This document shows, one piece after another, positions 28,052 through 39,211 of a stretch of 64,000 nucleotides of DNA. Made by a program: the position numbers and the translations under genes. The DNA lies in contig NZ_JACXBP010000005.1 in the NCBI RefSeq assembly GCF_014773485.1, positions 310,001-374,000 on the forward strand, read 5' to 3'. This DNA comes from Erwinia aphidicola. GTDB taxonomy: Bacteria > Pseudomonadota > Gammaproteobacteria > Enterobacterales > Enterobacteriaceae. Numbering within the stretch: the stretch's first letter is position 1; every line of letters begins with the position of its first letter. The notes under the pieces were generated by a model. That model saw nothing but the letters and a program-made list of their open reading frames with translations. It was not told the origin of the DNA and searched no databases.

Positions 28052-28525
28052 CTAGGGGGCAACCGGCAATGCGGTAGTGTATTTTATCTCTTCCATGGCA
28101 AAACTCGAAGTGACATCGATTAGCCCCGGGACGCCGTTCACCAGGCGTTTATAAAAGCCGTCGTAGCTTTTCATATCTGCGACCTGAACGCGCAGCAGAT
28201 AGTCATACTCCCCGGCCATACGGTAAAAGCCCATTACTTCCGGCATCGCCTGCACCAGCTCGACAAACTGCTGAAACCAGCTGCTGCTGTGCTGCTGAGT
28301 TTTGATTAATACGAAGGCGGTCAGACCAAGGCCGAGTTTCTCGCCATCCAGCAGCGCGACCCGGCCGCGAATATAGCCTTCATCCTCCAGCCTTTTCAAG
28401 CGCTTCCAGCAGGGGGTGGTGGTCAGGCTGACGGCATCGGCCAGCGCCTGCAAAGAGAGTGTGCAATCTCGCTGCAGCAGATCTAGCAGCATTCTGTCTT
28501 TTTTATCCAGCGGATTTGGGAGCAA
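28052..28525 (-). CDS. decR: Lrp/AsnC-family regulator DecR
   Basis: A 157-residue Lrp-type regulator. The winged HTH ([25 protein letters not shown], about 23-47) precedes a RAM ligand domain ([23 protein letters not shown]). In E. coli DecR (YbaO) responds to cysteine and activates its detoxification genes. It lies upstream of mdlA on the same strand and is divergent from the DMT transporter gene, which it might also control; that is inference. Confidence 0.93.
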   Translation of the reverse strand: MLPNPLDKKDRMLLDLLQRDCTLSLQALADAVSLTTTPCWKRLKRLEDEGYIRGRVALLDGEKLGLGLTAFVLIKTQQHSSSWFQQFVELVQAMPEVMGFYRMAGEYDYLLRVQVADMKSYDGFYKRLVNGVPGLIDVTSSFAMEEIKYTTALPVAP

Positions 28526-28621
28526 AATTTTCTCTCAGAGATAAGAAAGGGAGTAGAATTATAGCAACCTTTTCCCCAGGCGTTTAGTTAATCTGGTCCC
28601 CTACTATTACAATCTTCAGGG

Positions 28622-29560
28622 ATGACCAAAATGAACGCTAATCGTTACCATAATCTACTGATTATCGGCCTGTTTACGGCTGTTGCTCTGACCTGGGGCA
28701 CGACGTGGATGGCGATGAAAATTACCGTGGCGACCGTGCCGCCGATTTTCGCTACCGGGCTGCGCTTTCTCTGTGCTGCACCGCTGCTGCTGCTGCTGGC
28801 GCGTTATAAAAAGGTGCCACTACTGTTTCCCCGTGGTCAGCGTGGCTTCCAGCTCTGCGTGATGCTGTTCTATTTTGCCATCCCTTTTACGCTGATGATT
28901 TACGGTGAGCGCTACACCTCGTCGAGCCTCGCAGCCATTATCTTTGCCACCATGCCTGCTGCCGTGCTGGCCGCTTCAATCCTGTTTTTACGTGAAAAGA
29001 CCACGCTACAGCAGCTGCTGGGGTTGGCTATCAGTATCGGCGCACTGAGCACTATTTTATGGCATGAAACTCGCGCCAGCGGCGACAGCCAGTGGCAGGG
29101 CGTGGCCGCGCTGGTGGCGGCCGTGGTGATCCATGCGCTGATGTACGTACAGTGCAAAAAACGCTGCTCGGGCATCTCGGTACTGAGCTACAACGCGCTA
29201 CCCTGCCTGGGTGCGGGCGTGCTGCTGACGCTGGCTGGCCTGACGGAAGCGCCGGATTATCACAGCTTTACCCCTCAGGCTCTGCTGTCTATTGCTTATC
29301 TCGGCGTAGTGGCGGGAGTGGGCGGTATTCTGGCGTACTTCGCGCTGCAGCAGGTGGCTAAGCCGTTTCAGGCCTCGCTGGTGTTCCTTGTGTTCCCGCT
29401 GATTGCCGTGGCGCTGGAGAGTGCGCTGAGCGGAAACAGCATCAGCCGCGAATCGCTGTGGCTTCTGCTGCCCTTCCTGCTGGGAATTTTGCTGACGCTG
29501 TACCGTGGCGCGCGTGCTCGACAGGCCATTTTGGCCGCAGAGCGTGCTGCACGTCACTAA
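28622..29560 (+). CDS. EamA/DMT-family transporter
   Basis: 312 residues with about ten hydrophobic helices in two EamA repeats. The first has ALTWGTTWMAMKI and the marker FATMPAAVLAASILFLREK; the second has LGVVAGVGGILAYFALQQV and SLVFLVFPLIAVALES. Relatives export amino acids or other metabolites. E. coli has no such gene between decR and cof. The divergent pairing with decR hints at a role in cysteine or amino acid efflux, but the substrate cannot be read from sequence. Confidence 0.87.
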   Translation: MTKMNANRYHNLLIIGLFTAVALTWGTTWMAMKITVATVPPIFATGLRFLCAAPLLLLLARYKKVPLLFPRGQRGFQLCVMLFYFAIPFTLMIYGERYTSSSLAAIIFATMPAAVLAASILFLREKTTLQQLLGLAISIGALSTILWHETRASGDSQWQGVAALVAAVVIHALMYVQCKKRCSGISVLSYNALPCLGAGVLLTLAGLTEAPDYHSFTPQALLSIAYLGVVAGVGGILAYFALQQVAKPFQASLVFLVFPLIAVALESALSGNSISRESLWLLLPFLLGILLTLYRGARARQAILAAERAARH

Positions 29561-29563
29561 ACG

Positions 29564-29588
29564 AAAAAAGCCGGACATCCTGTCCGGC
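29564..29588 (-). terminator. cof terminator
   Basis: Stem GCCGGACA / TGTCCGGC with a 3-nt loop and a six-T run on the minus strand, 21 nt after the cof stop. Confidence 0.88.
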
Positions 29589-29608
29589 ACACTGGATAAC
29601 GGGCCTCA

Positions 29609-30427
29609 TTATTCGGGGGAATAGTCGAGGTGTGGTGTGTTCAGCCAGTGATTCAGGTAATGAGACACGCCCTGTGTCGCACAGTCTCCAATGATCGGCA
29701 GCTGGGGCAGCATCGCTTTCAGCTGCTCCATCGCATTACGCATAATAAAGCCGTGACCCACGCTGCCCAGCATCTCCAGGTCATTCATCGCATCGCCAAA
29801 CGCCATACACTCCGTCATTTCCACACCCAGCCGTGCGGACAGGCGAGCCAGTGCGGCGCCTTTATTGCAGCTGAGCGGCAGCACTTCCAGACAGTCGCGC
29901 GCAGAAAAACAGAGATGGACACTGTCGCCAAACGCTTCGCGCAGCTGGATCTGCAGCTGGCATAGCGCCTGATAATCAGCGATAAAGCAGACTTTCGTCA
30001 CCTGATGCGCGGGGATCCGGCGCAGGTCGGTGAGCTGATAACGAAAACCACTCAGCTGATGCGCCCGCAGGATCTCTGGCACATCGTACTGCGTAAACCA
30101 GCCATTATCGTTAAACACGTGCAGGCTGGCGCGCGTCTCCCAGTGGCTGTGAAGAACCTGCCAGGCAGCATCGGGAGGGAGATCGCAGGCGTACAAAGGG
30201 TTCCCCAGCGGGTCGTGAATGCGGGTGCCGTTGCCGCTGATCAGATACGCCGGCAGATCGTACTGCTGCATCAGCGGCTGCATCTCAAGAAAATGGCGTC
30301 CTGTGGCAAACGTGAGCTGAACCGGATGCGATCTCAGCGCCCGCAGGCTTTGCAGGGTCTGCTCACCCAGTTTGTGGTCTGGCAGCAGCAGCGTACCGTC
30401 CATATCAAAAGCAGCAAGGCGCACCAT
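29609..30427 (-). CDS. cof: HMP-PP phosphatase Cof (HAD family)
   Basis: 272 residues from the ATG at 30427, equal to E. coli Cof. A HAD hydrolase of the Cof type that dephosphorylates the thiamine precursor HMP-PP and other sugar phosphates. Motif I is FDMDGTLL, motif II TFATGRH, motif III around NKGAAL, and motif [13 protein letters not shown]. It is divergent from ybaE across 103 nt. Confidence 0.95.
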   Translation of the reverse strand: MVRLAAFDMDGTLLLPDHKLGEQTLQSLRALRSHPVQLTFATGRHFLEMQPLMQQYDLPAYLISGNGTRIHDPLGNPLYACDLPPDAAWQVLHSHWETRASLHVFNDNGWFTQYDVPEILRAHQLSGFRYQLTDLRRIPAHQVTKVCFIADYQALCQLQIQLREAFGDSVHLCFSARDCLEVLPLSCNKGAALARLSARLGVEMTECMAFGDAMNDLEMLGSVGHGFIMRNAMEQLKAMLPQLPIIGDCATQGVSHYLNHWLNTPHLDYSPE

Positions 30428-30530
30428 TTTCTCTCCAAGTGGTCGAATTTTCATCTGCCAGGAGTATCCCCTGGTATTTGCGGAACTAATAGTGAATACT
30501 TTTTAAAAATTGTTCCGGGTTTGGGGCGAG

Positions 30531-32231
30531 ATGCGACAGCTCAATCGATTGAACCAGTACCAAAGGCTCTGGCAGCACAGCGCCGGGCAGCCGCAGTCCA
30601 CCAGCGTAAGCGAAATTGGCAGCCGCTGTTTTTGCAGCGAGCGCCATGCCCGAACCCTGTTACGCCAGTGGCAGCAGAGTGGCTGGCTGGACTGGCAGGC
30701 CAGTTCAGGGCGCGGCAAGCGCGGCACGCTGATTTTTCTGCAGTCCCCCGCCGCGTTACGCAGCGATCTGATGCTGCAACAGCTGGATAACGGCCAGCCG
30801 CAGCATGCGCTGCAAATGGTGGCGCTGGCGCCGGAACAGCTTAGCCAATTACTGCAGCCCTTTATGGGCGGCCAGTGGCAAAATAACCAGCCAACGCTGC
30901 GTATTCCCTACTATCGTCCGCTCGATTCGCTGCGCCCCATGCAGCAGGCCGGGCGCGCAGAGCAGCATCTGGCCCAGCAGGTGTTTGCCGGGCTGAGCCG
31001 CCTGGCGGGTGATGAGGCCATTCCCGACCTCGCCCATCACTGGCAGGTCAGCGATGATGGGCTAAGCTGGTATTTCTTTTTACGCCCGCAGCTACGCTGG
31101 CATCACGGTGAAGCCGTCAGCGCCGGACAGCTACAGCAGCGCCTGCAGGCTATCGTCGCCAGTCAGGTCGGCCAGCAGCTACTCCCGGCGGTAAAAACCG
31201 TCTGCGCCGCGCACCGGCTCTGCCTGCGGATTGATTTACTGCGGCCAGACTGCTGGCTGGCACATCGCCTCGCCAGCGTTCACTGCCTGCTGCCCCATCC
31301 GGACAATCCGGATATCGGCTGCGGCCCCTGGCGCGTGATGATCAACACACCCGCACTGCTGCGCCTGGAAAGCCACGGCTGGTATCACGCCGCGCACCCG
31401 CTGATGCAGGCCATAGAGTACTGGATAGCGCCGCAGCTCTTTGACCGTGAGCTCGGCACCAGCTGCCGTCATCCGGTGCAGATTGCGATTGGCACTCAGC
31501 ACGAGCTGGCGCAGCTTCAGCCGGTCAGCCAGCGTATCAGCCTTGGCTTTTGCTATCTGGCGAGAGGCCAGCACAGCCCGCTGTCGGCCGCGCAGGCGCA
31601 GCAAATTATGGCGCTGGTACATCAGCCTGAAGTGATTGAACAGCTGCCGCTGGAAGAGGGATTAATTACGCCGAGCCGGGAAATGCTGCCGGGCTGGCAG
31701 ATCCCCGACTGGCAGCCGCAGGCGCAGCTCTCTCTGCCTGCGCACCTTAGCCTGCACTACCATCTGCCGGTTGAACTGCATGCGATGGCGGAAAAATTAC
31801 GTCAGCTGCTGGCGCTGCATGGCTGTGAGCTGACGCTCTGTTTCCATGCGGCAAAGAACTGGCAGGATTACCCGTCGCTGGGCCAGGCCGACCTGGTGAT
31901 GGGCGACCGTCTGATTGGCGAAGCGCCGGTGTTTACCCTGGAAAGCTGGCTGCGGCTCGATCCGCTCTGGCCGGAGATGCTTGGCCAGCAGCGCTGGCAA
32001 CGCCTGCTGCGCCAGCTTGACCATTTACAGCAGCATACTGAACTGACTCAGCGACACGCCGGGCTGCAGGCGCTGTTCCAGCAGCTGATGAGCGATGCCA
32101 TCATCACCCCTCTGTTTAACTACCGCTATCAGGTCAGTGCCCCGCCGGACGTGGAGGGTATTCACCTGAATGCCTGGGGCTGGTTTGATTTCTCCCGTGC
32201 GTGGATCCCGCCTCCGGTTGCTATCTCCTGA
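30531..32231 (+). CDS. ybaE: YbaE, SgrR-like transcriptional regulator
   Basis: 566 residues from the ATG at 30531, as in E. coli YbaE. The N-terminal SgrR-type winged HTH (VSEIGSRCFCSERHARTLLRQ, near 29-49) is fused to a solute-binding SBP_bac_5 domain, like SgrR. Such proteins probably sense a small molecule in the cytosol; the ligand and target genes of YbaE are unknown. No signal peptide is seen, which fits a regulator rather than a periplasmic binding protein. Confidence 0.9.
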   Translation: MRQLNRLNQYQRLWQHSAGQPQSTSVSEIGSRCFCSERHARTLLRQWQQSGWLDWQASSGRGKRGTLIFLQSPAALRSDLMLQQLDNGQPQHALQMVALAPEQLSQLLQPFMGGQWQNNQPTLRIPYYRPLDSLRPMQQAGRAEQHLAQQVFAGLSRLAGDEAIPDLAHHWQVSDDGLSWYFFLRPQLRWHHGEAVSAGQLQQRLQAIVASQVGQQLLPAVKTVCAAHRLCLRIDLLRPDCWLAHRLASVHCLLPHPDNPDIGCGPWRVMINTPALLRLESHGWYHAAHPLMQAIEYWIAPQLFDRELGTSCRHPVQIAIGTQHELAQLQPVSQRISLGFCYLARGQHSPLSAAQAQQIMALVHQPEVIEQLPLEEGLITPSREMLPGWQIPDWQPQAQLSLPAHLSLHYHLPVELHAMAEKLRQLLALHGCELTLCFHAAKNWQDYPSLGQADLVMGDRLIGEAPVFTLESWLRLDPLWPEMLGQQRWQRLLRQLDHLQQHTELTQRHAGLQALFQQLMSDAIITPLFNYRYQVSAPPDVEGIHLNAWGWFDFSRAWIPPPVAIS

Positions 32232-32296
32232 GCAGTGCTGTTTTTATTGCGCATCAGGCAGTACCATAGCCGGCAGCAAATCATGAGGAAAAGATA

Positions 32297-32992
32297 ATGA
32301 AACGTGCAGTGGTGGTATTCAGCGGTGGGCAGGACTCAACGACCTGCCTGATTCAGGCTTTGCAGCAGTATGATGAAGTGCACTGCATTACCTTTGATTA
32401 TGGCCAGCGCCACCGTGCGGAAATCGACATTGCCGGCGAACTGTCGCAAGCGCTGGGCGCAAGGGCGCACAAAGTGCTGGATGTCACCATGCTCAACGAG
32501 CTGGCAGTCAGCAGCCTGACGCGCGACAACATTCCGGTACCGACTTACGACCCTGAAGCCAGCGGCTTGCCAAGTACCTTTGTTCCGGGCCGTAATATTC
32601 TGTTCCTGACGCTCGCCTCGATTTACGCTTACCAGATCGAAGCGGAAGCGGTGATCGCCGGCGTATGTGAAACCGATTTCTCGGGCTATCCGGACTGCCG
32701 CGATGAGTTTGTTAAAGCGTTGAATCATGCCGTGGCGCTGGGAATGGCGCGGGATGTCAGATTCGAAACCCCGCTGATGTGGCTGAATAAAGCCGAGACC
32801 TGGGCACTGGCCGACTACTGGCAGCAGCTGGCGCTGGTGCGTGACCAGACGCTGACCTGCTATAACGGCATTAAGGGCAGCGGCTGCGGTGACTGTGCCG
32901 CCTGCCATCTGCGTGCCAACGGGCTGCAGGAGTACCAGCAAAATCCGTCAGCGGTGATGCAGGCGATGAAGACAAAAACCGGACTTCAGTGA
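32297..32992 (+). CDS. queC: 7-cyano-7-deazaguanine synthase QueC
   Basis: 231 residues, the E. coli length. It makes preQ0 from 7-carboxy-7-deazaguanine, ammonia and ATP on the way to queuosine in tRNA. The N-terminal PP-loop is FSGGQDSTT, and a four-Cys zinc site near the C-terminus is formed by CETDF and [11 protein letters not shown]. The ribosome binding site GAGGAAAAG precedes the ATG. Confidence 0.97.
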   Translation: MKRAVVVFSGGQDSTTCLIQALQQYDEVHCITFDYGQRHRAEIDIAGELSQALGARAHKVLDVTMLNELAVSSLTRDNIPVPTYDPEASGLPSTFVPGRNILFLTLASIYAYQIEAEAVIAGVCETDFSGYPDCRDEFVKALNHAVALGMARDVRFETPLMWLNKAETWALADYWQQLALVRDQTLTCYNGIKGSGCGDCAACHLRANGLQEYQQNPSAVMQAMKTKTGLQ

Positions 32993-33015
32993 CTAAAACG
33001 GCATGCTTAAAACCA

Positions 33016-33042
33016 GGGCGAGGCATGCCTCGCCCCTACGGG
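33016..33042. repeat. Intergenic palindrome with CGCCCCTAC tail, copy 1
   Basis: A perfect 20-bp palindrome (half GGGCGAGGCA) after queC, followed by CTACGGG. A related element with the same CGCCCCTAC junction lies at 60279-60306. It could act as a REP-like element or an mRNA end. Confidence 0.6.
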
Positions 33043-33060
33043 TAGGTTAGTGATATTCAG

Positions 33061-33462
33061 TCAAGCTAGCATACTTTCGAGGTGGGCTTTCAGTTCCCCT
33101 TCCAGCGGCAGCGCTTTCTGGCTGTGCAGATCGATGCAGACAAAGGTCAGCTGCGCATCAGCCACCTCAGTGCCATCGCCATCCAGCGTAATGCGCTGAG
33201 CAATCACTCCGCTTTTGCCTCCCAGCTTCAGCAGCTGACTGTCGATATTCAGCACATCGCCCATCACCGCCGGGCGGCGATAGTTAATGTTAATATTTAC
33301 CACCACAAACGCCAGATTTCTCTGCGTCATCCACTGAAAGGCGCTTAGCTGTTCAAACCACGCCCAGCGCGCTTCTTCGAGGAATTCCAGGTAGCGGGCA
33401 TTGTTCACGTGTTGATAGATATCCAGATGGTAGCCGCGTACTTTAATGGTGGTGGTTGTCAC
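33061..33462 (-). CDS. fadM: Long-chain acyl-CoA thioesterase FadM
   Basis: A 133-residue single hot-dog-fold thioesterase (thioesterase III, YbaW), which removes dead-end acyl-CoAs during beta-oxidation of unsaturated fatty acids. The conserved stretch GYHLDIYQHVNNARYLEFLEE carries the catalytic Asp. Another marker is VVVNININYRRPAV. It is convergent with queC. Confidence 0.95.
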   Translation of the reverse strand: MTTTTIKVRGYHLDIYQHVNNARYLEFLEEARWAWFEQLSAFQWMTQRNLAFVVVNININYRRPAVMGDVLNIDSQLLKLGGKSGVIAQRITLDGDGTEVADAQLTFVCIDLHSQKALPLEGELKAHLESMLA

Positions 33463-33564
33463 GATAATCTCCCGATAAAAAAGGCCATACCAACTGGTAT
33501 GACCTCTGAGATTAGCAGCCAGGCTGCATTTGTTGCAGGTCGAATTAAAGACTCTGGATGCGGA

Positions 33565-33939
<375 letters not shown>

Positions 33940-34043
33940 CTACTCCCGCGCCGTCACCCCGACAAACAGCCGATCCCAGAAATGGAAAAGGCCGCATAAG
34001 CGGCCTTTGGGTGTTGCAGTAAGTTGCAGTGAATTTGCGAGGC

Positions 34044-35915
34044 TTATTGCGCCTGCGCTGCTGCACCGTACTTGATCTTGGCTTCTTTGCGCAGGTTGCT
34101 CAGCAATGCAGCGAAGGCCAGCTGGGCATTGTTCTGGGTGATACCCTGAACCATTGCCTGCTTCTGCGCCTCCGGCAGGTTGCCGCTCTGCACTTTGTCC
34201 AGCGCCAGCAGTACGACGTTGCCCTGAGCATCTTCACTGATGCCGTACGACGGCTTGTCTGCGGCTGGCAGTGGCAGCGTGAATGCCGCCTGTGACAGTG
34301 CATCCTGACCGGTACGTGCCAGCGTCTGCTGAGCACCGAAGGTCAGACCGGCCGCTTTCAGCGCTTCATCGCCCTTACCTGCTTTCAGCTCGGCCAGCAG
34401 TTTCTCTGCCTGAGCTTTCGCCTGCTGCTGAGCTTTCTGCTGCTTCAGCGCAGCGGTGATCTGCGCGCTGACCTCAGCCAGTGGTTTTTCCGCTTCCGGT
34501 TTGTGCTCGCTGATGCGCAGTACGAAGGCACGGTCACCATCGACGGTAATAATGTCAGAGTTACTGCCCGGAGCACCGCCCTGACCAACCAGACCACCGT
34601 TGAAGATAGCATCCTGCACCGCTTTGAAATTCAGCTCGGCAGGCACGTTGTCGTGACTAAACCAGCTGGTTTCAACCGCTTTCACGCCCGCAACCTGCTC
34701 TGCGCTGGCCAGTGACTCATTGTCATTGCTGGCAGCATCGCTGACTTTGGTCTGCAGTTTGTAATAGGCATCGATGGCTTTTTCCTGCTTCACTTTCGCC
34801 GCGATGTCGTCGTGAACTTCAGACAGCGCTTTGATTTTTTGCGGCTGAATATCATCCAGACGGGCAATAATGAAGCCAACGGAAGATTTAATCACCTCAG
34901 ACAGCTGGCCCTTCTCTTTCAGACCTGCGCCTTTCAGCTCGTCCGGCGTGGTATCCGGCTCAAGCCAGCCCATATCACCGCCGTTACGGGCAGAGATTGG
35001 GTCAGCGGATTTCTCTTTCGCCAGTGCGGCGAAGTCAGCGCCTTTTTTCAGCGCATCCAGTACCGACTGTGCTTCAGCTTCGGTTTTGGTCTGAATGATG
35101 CTGTAGCGCTCGCGCTGTGGCTGCGTGTAGTCCTGCTGATGTTGATCGTACCAGCTCTGAATATCCGCTTCGCTGACCGGCTGCTGCATGCTGGCTGCAT
35201 CCAGCTTGATATAGCTGACGCGGAACTGCTCCGGCGACATAAACTCATTTTTATGCTGCTGGTAGTAGCTGTTAATCTCATCCGCGGTCACGTTCTGCTT
35301 CGCCGCCAGTGCATTGACGTTAATCGTCACTTCCCGCACCAGACGCTGCTGAGCGACCAGCGCTGCCAGCGAGTCTGCTTCGTTCCCCAGCACAAAATCT
35401 GTACCGGTAACGGACTGGATCAGCTGCTGAGTGGTCAGCTGCTTACGCAGCGCTTCCGCATACTGATCGGCGGAGAAGCCCAGGTTGCCGATCATGCCAA
35501 GGTATTTCGCATTATCAAACTTACCGTTGGTCTGGAAAGCGGGCTGGGTGAAGATTGCCTGTTTGATCTGGTCATCGCTAATCGCCAGGCCAATATCTTT
35601 CGCGTACTGGTCAAGCAGCTGCTCATCAATCAGCTGCGACAGTGCCTGCTGGCGGATCTGCTGCATGTAGCCTTCATTGCCTGCCAGCTGAGAGAACTGC
35701 TCGCCCAGCATCTGCTGCTGACGAGAACGTTCGCTGCTAAAAGCGCGCTCAAGCTGAGCACGGCTGATTTCCTGACCGTTCACTTTCGCGGCGTAATCAC
35801 CGTTTCCGCCCGTCAGATAACCACCTACGCCGGTGAGGACGAAGGAAAGGATGATCAGACCCAGTAAAATTTTGAGCACGACATTGTTCGACGCCGCGCG
35901 TAAATTGTCCATCAT
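34044..35915 (-). CDS. ppiD: Periplasmic chaperone PpiD
   Basis: 623 residues from the ATG at 35915, the E. coli length. One N-terminal membrane anchor (VVLKILLGLIILSFVLTGVGGYL) holds a periplasmic SurA-like chaperone with a parvulin PPIase domain (about 265-355, including GGDMGWLEP). PpiD assists proteins leaving SecYEG. It is downstream of hupB on the same strand. Confidence 0.96.
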   Translation of the reverse strand: MMDNLRAASNNVVLKILLGLIILSFVLTGVGGYLTGGNGDYAAKVNGQEISRAQLERAFSSERSRQQQMLGEQFSQLAGNEGYMQQIRQQALSQLIDEQLLDQYAKDIGLAISDDQIKQAIFTQPAFQTNGKFDNAKYLGMIGNLGFSADQYAEALRKQLTTQQLIQSVTGTDFVLGNEADSLAALVAQQRLVREVTINVNALAAKQNVTADEINSYYQQHKNEFMSPEQFRVSYIKLDAASMQQPVSEADIQSWYDQHQQDYTQPQRERYSIIQTKTEAEAQSVLDALKKGADFAALAKEKSADPISARNGGDMGWLEPDTTPDELKGAGLKEKGQLSEVIKSSVGFIIARLDDIQPQKIKALSEVHDDIAAKVKQEKAIDAYYKLQTKVSDAASNDNESLASAEQVAGVKAVETSWFSHDNVPAELNFKAVQDAIFNGGLVGQGGAPGSNSDIITVDGDRAFVLRISEHKPEAEKPLAEVSAQITAALKQQKAQQQAKAQAEKLLAELKAGKGDEALKAAGLTFGAQQTLARTGQDALSQAAFTLPLPAADKPSYGISEDAQGNVVLLALDKVQSGNLPEAQKQAMVQGITQNNAQLAFAALLSNLRKEAKIKYGAAAQAQ

Positions 35916-36064
35916 GGTGTGACAACACTCCGCTGTAGTATGAATGTAAAACCCTGCGCTTATCATCCCTCCAGGGACGGACTACGCCGATGCGCTGCGG
36001 CAACTCAAAAACAACGTGGAGTTGCACTTTGTCGACAACCGCATTGCGCGTTTGTCATTGAAAC

Positions 36065-36097
36065 ATAAAAAAAGGCACATCATTATGCTGATGTGCC
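36065..36097 (-). terminator. hupB terminator
   Basis: Stem GGCACATCA / TGATGTGCC with a 6-nt loop and a seven-T run on the minus strand, between hupB and ppiD. Confidence 0.88.
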
Positions 36098-36172
36098 CGG
36101 TATGTTACATGAGAACGCGCGGGCGATCCTCACTCCGCCGAAGAAATCTGCTTCAACGGCAGCTTAATTAAC

Positions 36173-36445
36173 TTAGTTTACTGAATCTTTCAGTGCTTTA
36201 CCGGCACGGAAGCCAGGGACTTTGCCCGCAGCAATAGTGATCTCTTTACCGGTTTGTGGGTTACGACCGGTACGCTCAGCGCGCTCACGCACTGAGAAGG
36301 TGCCAAAACCAACCAGCGCTACTTCGTCGCCAGCCTGCAGAGATTCGGTGACTGAACCGATAAATGCATCTAATACACGTCCGGCTGCCGCTTTAGAAAT
36401 ATCGGCGTTTGCAGCAATTTTGTCGATCAACTGTGACTTATTCAC
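36173..36445 (-). CDS. hupB: DNA-binding protein HU-beta
   Basis: 90 residues, beginning [24 protein letters not shown] bends and wraps DNA as an alpha-beta dimer. The DNA-contact arm carries [10 protein letters not shown], with the intercalating Pro. It is located after lon, as in E. coli. Confidence 0.98.
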   Translation of the reverse strand: MNKSQLIDKIAANADISKAAAGRVLDAFIGSVTESLQAGDEVALVGFGTFSVRERAERTGRNPQTGKEITIAAGKVPGFRAGKALKDSVN

Positions 36446-36601
36446 TCACTCATCCCCTATTATTTTATACACCGTGAGTCGGACTCTTCCGCTCACCTGG
36501 GTGCAATCATTTGTTATGGCCGTTTAGCCTGAGTTTGTTGAGCCTCAGAGACTCGCAACCTTGCCGTCACTGGCTTAACAGCACTTAAAGTAGCGGCACA
36601 T

Positions 36602-36635
36602 AAAAAAGCTGGCAAGCACCATTTCACTCGCCAGC
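36602..36635 (-). terminator. lon terminator
   Basis: Stem GCTGGC / GCCAGC with some extra pairing inside and a six-T run on the minus strand, about 30 nt after the lon stop. Confidence 0.8.
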
Positions 36636-36666
36636 CTTAGTTTTACAGTGAATTTGCCTTAAATCA

Positions 36667-39021
36667 CTATTTCGCGGTGACAACCTGCATGCCGTAAGGG
36701 GCATTTTGCAGGGCCAGAGCCAGAACTTCCTCGATGCGTTTCACCGGGTGAATATCCAGATCGGCAATCACGTTGTCCGGGATCTCTTCCAGATCGCGCT
36801 TGTTCTCATCCGGGATCAGCACGGTTTTGATGCCGCCACGGTGAGCCGCCAGCAGTTTCTCTTTCAGGCCACCGATCGGCAGCACCTGGCCACGCAGCGT
36901 GATTTCACCGGTCATTGCCACATCGGCACGTACCGGGTTACCGGTCAGGCAGGAAACCAGCGCAGTACACATGGCGATACCGGCACTTGGACCATCCTTC
37001 GGCGTTGCCCCTTCCGGAACGTGGACGTGGATGTCGCGCTTCTCGTAGAAATCTGCGTTGATGCCCAGCTTCTCCGCGCGGGCGCGCACCACGGTCAGTG
37101 CGGCCTGGATAGATTCCTGCATCACTTCACCAAGCGACCCGGTGTAGGTCAGTTTGCCCTTGCCCGGAACACAGGCGGTTTCAATGGTCAGCAGATCGCC
37201 GCCCACTTCCGTCCATGCCAGACCGGTCACCTGACCGACGCGGTTTTCGCTGTCGGCACGACCGTAGTCGAAACGCTGCACCCCGAGGAAATCTTTCAGA
37301 TTGTCGGCGTTGATTTCGATATGTTTGATCGACTTATCCATCAGCAGGGTTTTCACCGCCTTACGGCACAGCTTGGACAGTTCACGCTCAAGGCTACGCA
37401 CGCCCGCTTCACGGGTGTAGTAACGAATGATGCCAACGATGGCGCTGTCGTCCACGGTCAGCTCATTTTTCTTCAGCGCATTGCGCTCAATCTGCTTGGA
37501 CAGCAGGTGCTGCTTAGCAATATTGAGTTTTTCGTCCTCGGTGTAGCCGGACAGGCGAATCACTTCCATACGATCCAGCAGCGGTGCTGGAATGTTCATC
37601 GAGTTTGAGGTCGCGACAAACATCACATCGGAGAGATCGTAATCCACTTCCAGATAGTGATCGTTAAAGGCGATGTTCTGCTCAGGATCAAGAACTTCCA
37701 GCAGTGCCGAGGCCGGGTCACCGCGCATGTCCGAGGACATTTTGTCGATCTCATCCAGCAGGAACAGCGGGTTTTTAACGCCCACTTTTGCCATTTTCTG
37801 GATCAGCTTACCTGGCATAGAGCCGATGTAAGTTCGGCGGTGGCCGCGTATCTCTGCTTCATCACGCACCCCACCCAGCGCCATACGCACGTATTTACGT
37901 CCGGTGGCTTTGGCAATTGACTGCCCCAGCGAGGTTTTACCCACGCCCGGCGGTCCAACCAGGCAGAGGATTGGGCCTTTGATTTTGCTGACGCGGCTCT
38001 GGACGGCCAAATATTCCAGGATACGGTCTTTCACACGCTCAAGGCCGAAGTGGTCGGTATCCAGCGTTTCCTGTGCTTTCAGCAGGTCTTTCTTCACCTT
38101 GCTGCGCGCATTCCACGGCACCTGCACCATCCAGTCGATATAGCCGCGCACGACGGTAGCTTCTGCCGACATCGGCGACATCATCTTCAGCTTCTGCAGC
38201 TCAGCTTCCGTTTTGTCGCGCGCTTCTTTCGGCATTTTGGCCGCGTCGATTTTGCGCTTCAGCGCTTCGTTTTCGTCCGGGGCATCGTCCATCTCGCCGA
38301 GTTCTTTCTGAATCGCCTTCATCTGCTCATTCAGATAGTACTCACGCTGGCTCTTTTCCATCTGTTTTTTGACGCGGTTACGGATACGTTTCTCAACCTG
38401 CAACAGGTCGATTTCCGATTCCATCATCGCCATCAGATATTCCAGACGCTCGTTAACGTCGGACATTTCCAGAACGGACTGCTTATCAGCCAGCTTAAGC
38501 GGCATATGCGCCGCAACGGTATCTGCCAGGCGTGCAGCGTCATCAATGCTGTTCAGGGAAGTCAGCACTTCCGGCGGGATCTTCTTGTTCAGTTTGATGT
38601 AGCCTTCAAACTGATTGATCGCCGTACGCACCAGCACTTCCTGCTCGCGCTCTTCGATTTCCGGCGACGCCAGGTACTCTGCCTGGGCGGTAAAATGGTC
38701 GCCGTTATCAGATAACGTAGTGATATGTGCGCGCTGCAACCCTTCCACCAGCACTTTCACCGTGCCATCAGGGAGTTTCAGCATCTGTAAAATTGAGGCA
38801 ACGGTCCCGACTGAAAAGAGATCGTTAATGCCAGGTTCATCCGTTGAAGCTTCTTTCTGAGCGACCAGCATGATCTTTTTGTCATGATCCATGGCGGCTT
38901 CGAGGCAGCGAATTGATTTTTCACGACCGACAAACAACGGAATGACCATGTGCGGATAAACCACTACGTCACGCAATGGCAACACAGGGATTTCAATGCG
39001 TTCAGAACGCTCAGGATTCAT
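36667..39021 (-). CDS. lon: ATP-dependent protease Lon
   Basis: 784 residues from the ATG at 39021 ([20 protein letters not shown]), equal to E. coli. It degrades misfolded and regulatory proteins such as SulA and RcsA in the cytosol. It has an N-terminal substrate domain, an AAA+ module with Walker [10 protein letters not shown] and Walker [11 protein letters not shown], and a protease domain with the Ser679 motif [11 protein letters not shown] and the Lys722 region. The longer frame to 39135 reads through its own promoter and was rejected. It lies downstream of clpX copy A. Confidence 0.98.
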   Translation of the reverse strand: MNPERSERIEIPVLPLRDVVVYPHMVIPLFVGREKSIRCLEAAMDHDKKIMLVAQKEASTDEPGINDLFSVGTVASILQMLKLPDGTVKVLVEGLQRAHITTLSDNGDHFTAQAEYLASPEIEEREQEVLVRTAINQFEGYIKLNKKIPPEVLTSLNSIDDAARLADTVAAHMPLKLADKQSVLEMSDVNERLEYLMAMMESEIDLLQVEKRIRNRVKKQMEKSQREYYLNEQMKAIQKELGEMDDAPDENEALKRKIDAAKMPKEARDKTEAELQKLKMMSPMSAEATVVRGYIDWMVQVPWNARSKVKKDLLKAQETLDTDHFGLERVKDRILEYLAVQSRVSKIKGPILCLVGPPGVGKTSLGQSIAKATGRKYVRMALGGVRDEAEIRGHRRTYIGSMPGKLIQKMAKVGVKNPLFLLDEIDKMSSDMRGDPASALLEVLDPEQNIAFNDHYLEVDYDLSDVMFVATSNSMNIPAPLLDRMEVIRLSGYTEDEKLNIAKQHLLSKQIERNALKKNELTVDDSAIVGIIRYYTREAGVRSLERELSKLCRKAVKTLLMDKSIKHIEINADNLKDFLGVQRFDYGRADSENRVGQVTGLAWTEVGGDLLTIETACVPGKGKLTYTGSLGEVMQESIQAALTVVRARAEKLGINADFYEKRDIHVHVPEGATPKDGPSAGIAMCTALVSCLTGNPVRADVAMTGEITLRGQVLPIGGLKEKLLAAHRGGIKTVLIPDENKRDLEEIPDNVIADLDIHPVKRIEEVLALALQNAPYGMQVVTAK

Positions 39022-39107
39022 AGAGCTCTCTCTTAGTTTAATTTCCGCCAGGGTAAGGGGAACCACATCATCCAGAAAAAGTGCAGTTTGACCCACAGGT
39101 ATCTGAG

Positions 39108-39137
39108 TATATGGGGATGAACGGAATAGATTCAATG
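39108..39137 (-). promoter_or_regulatory. Sigma-32 promoter of lon
   Basis: A -35 TTGAA (39135-39131), a 14-nt spacer and -10 CCCCATATA (39116-39108) on the minus strand. The -10 element is the same as recalled for E. coli lon. Confidence 0.85.
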
Positions 39138-39156
39138 TTGGGGTAACGAGAAAAGC

Positions 39157-39182
39157 AAAAGGGGGAACATTTTCCCCCTTTT
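39157..39182 (-). terminator. Terminator after clpX copy A
   Basis: An 11-bp stem of AAAAGGGGGAA with TTCCCCCTTTT around a short loop. It lies 30 nt after the clpX stop and before the lon promoter. Confidence 0.8.
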
Positions 39183-39211
39183 AAGATAACTGACTGGATT
39201 GATTTGGTTAT

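Noticed and set aside
38050-38715. 221-codon plus-strand ORF opposite lon
   Set aside because: Antisense shadow of a strongly conserved gene; His/Arg/Phe-rich composition typical of reverse frames.
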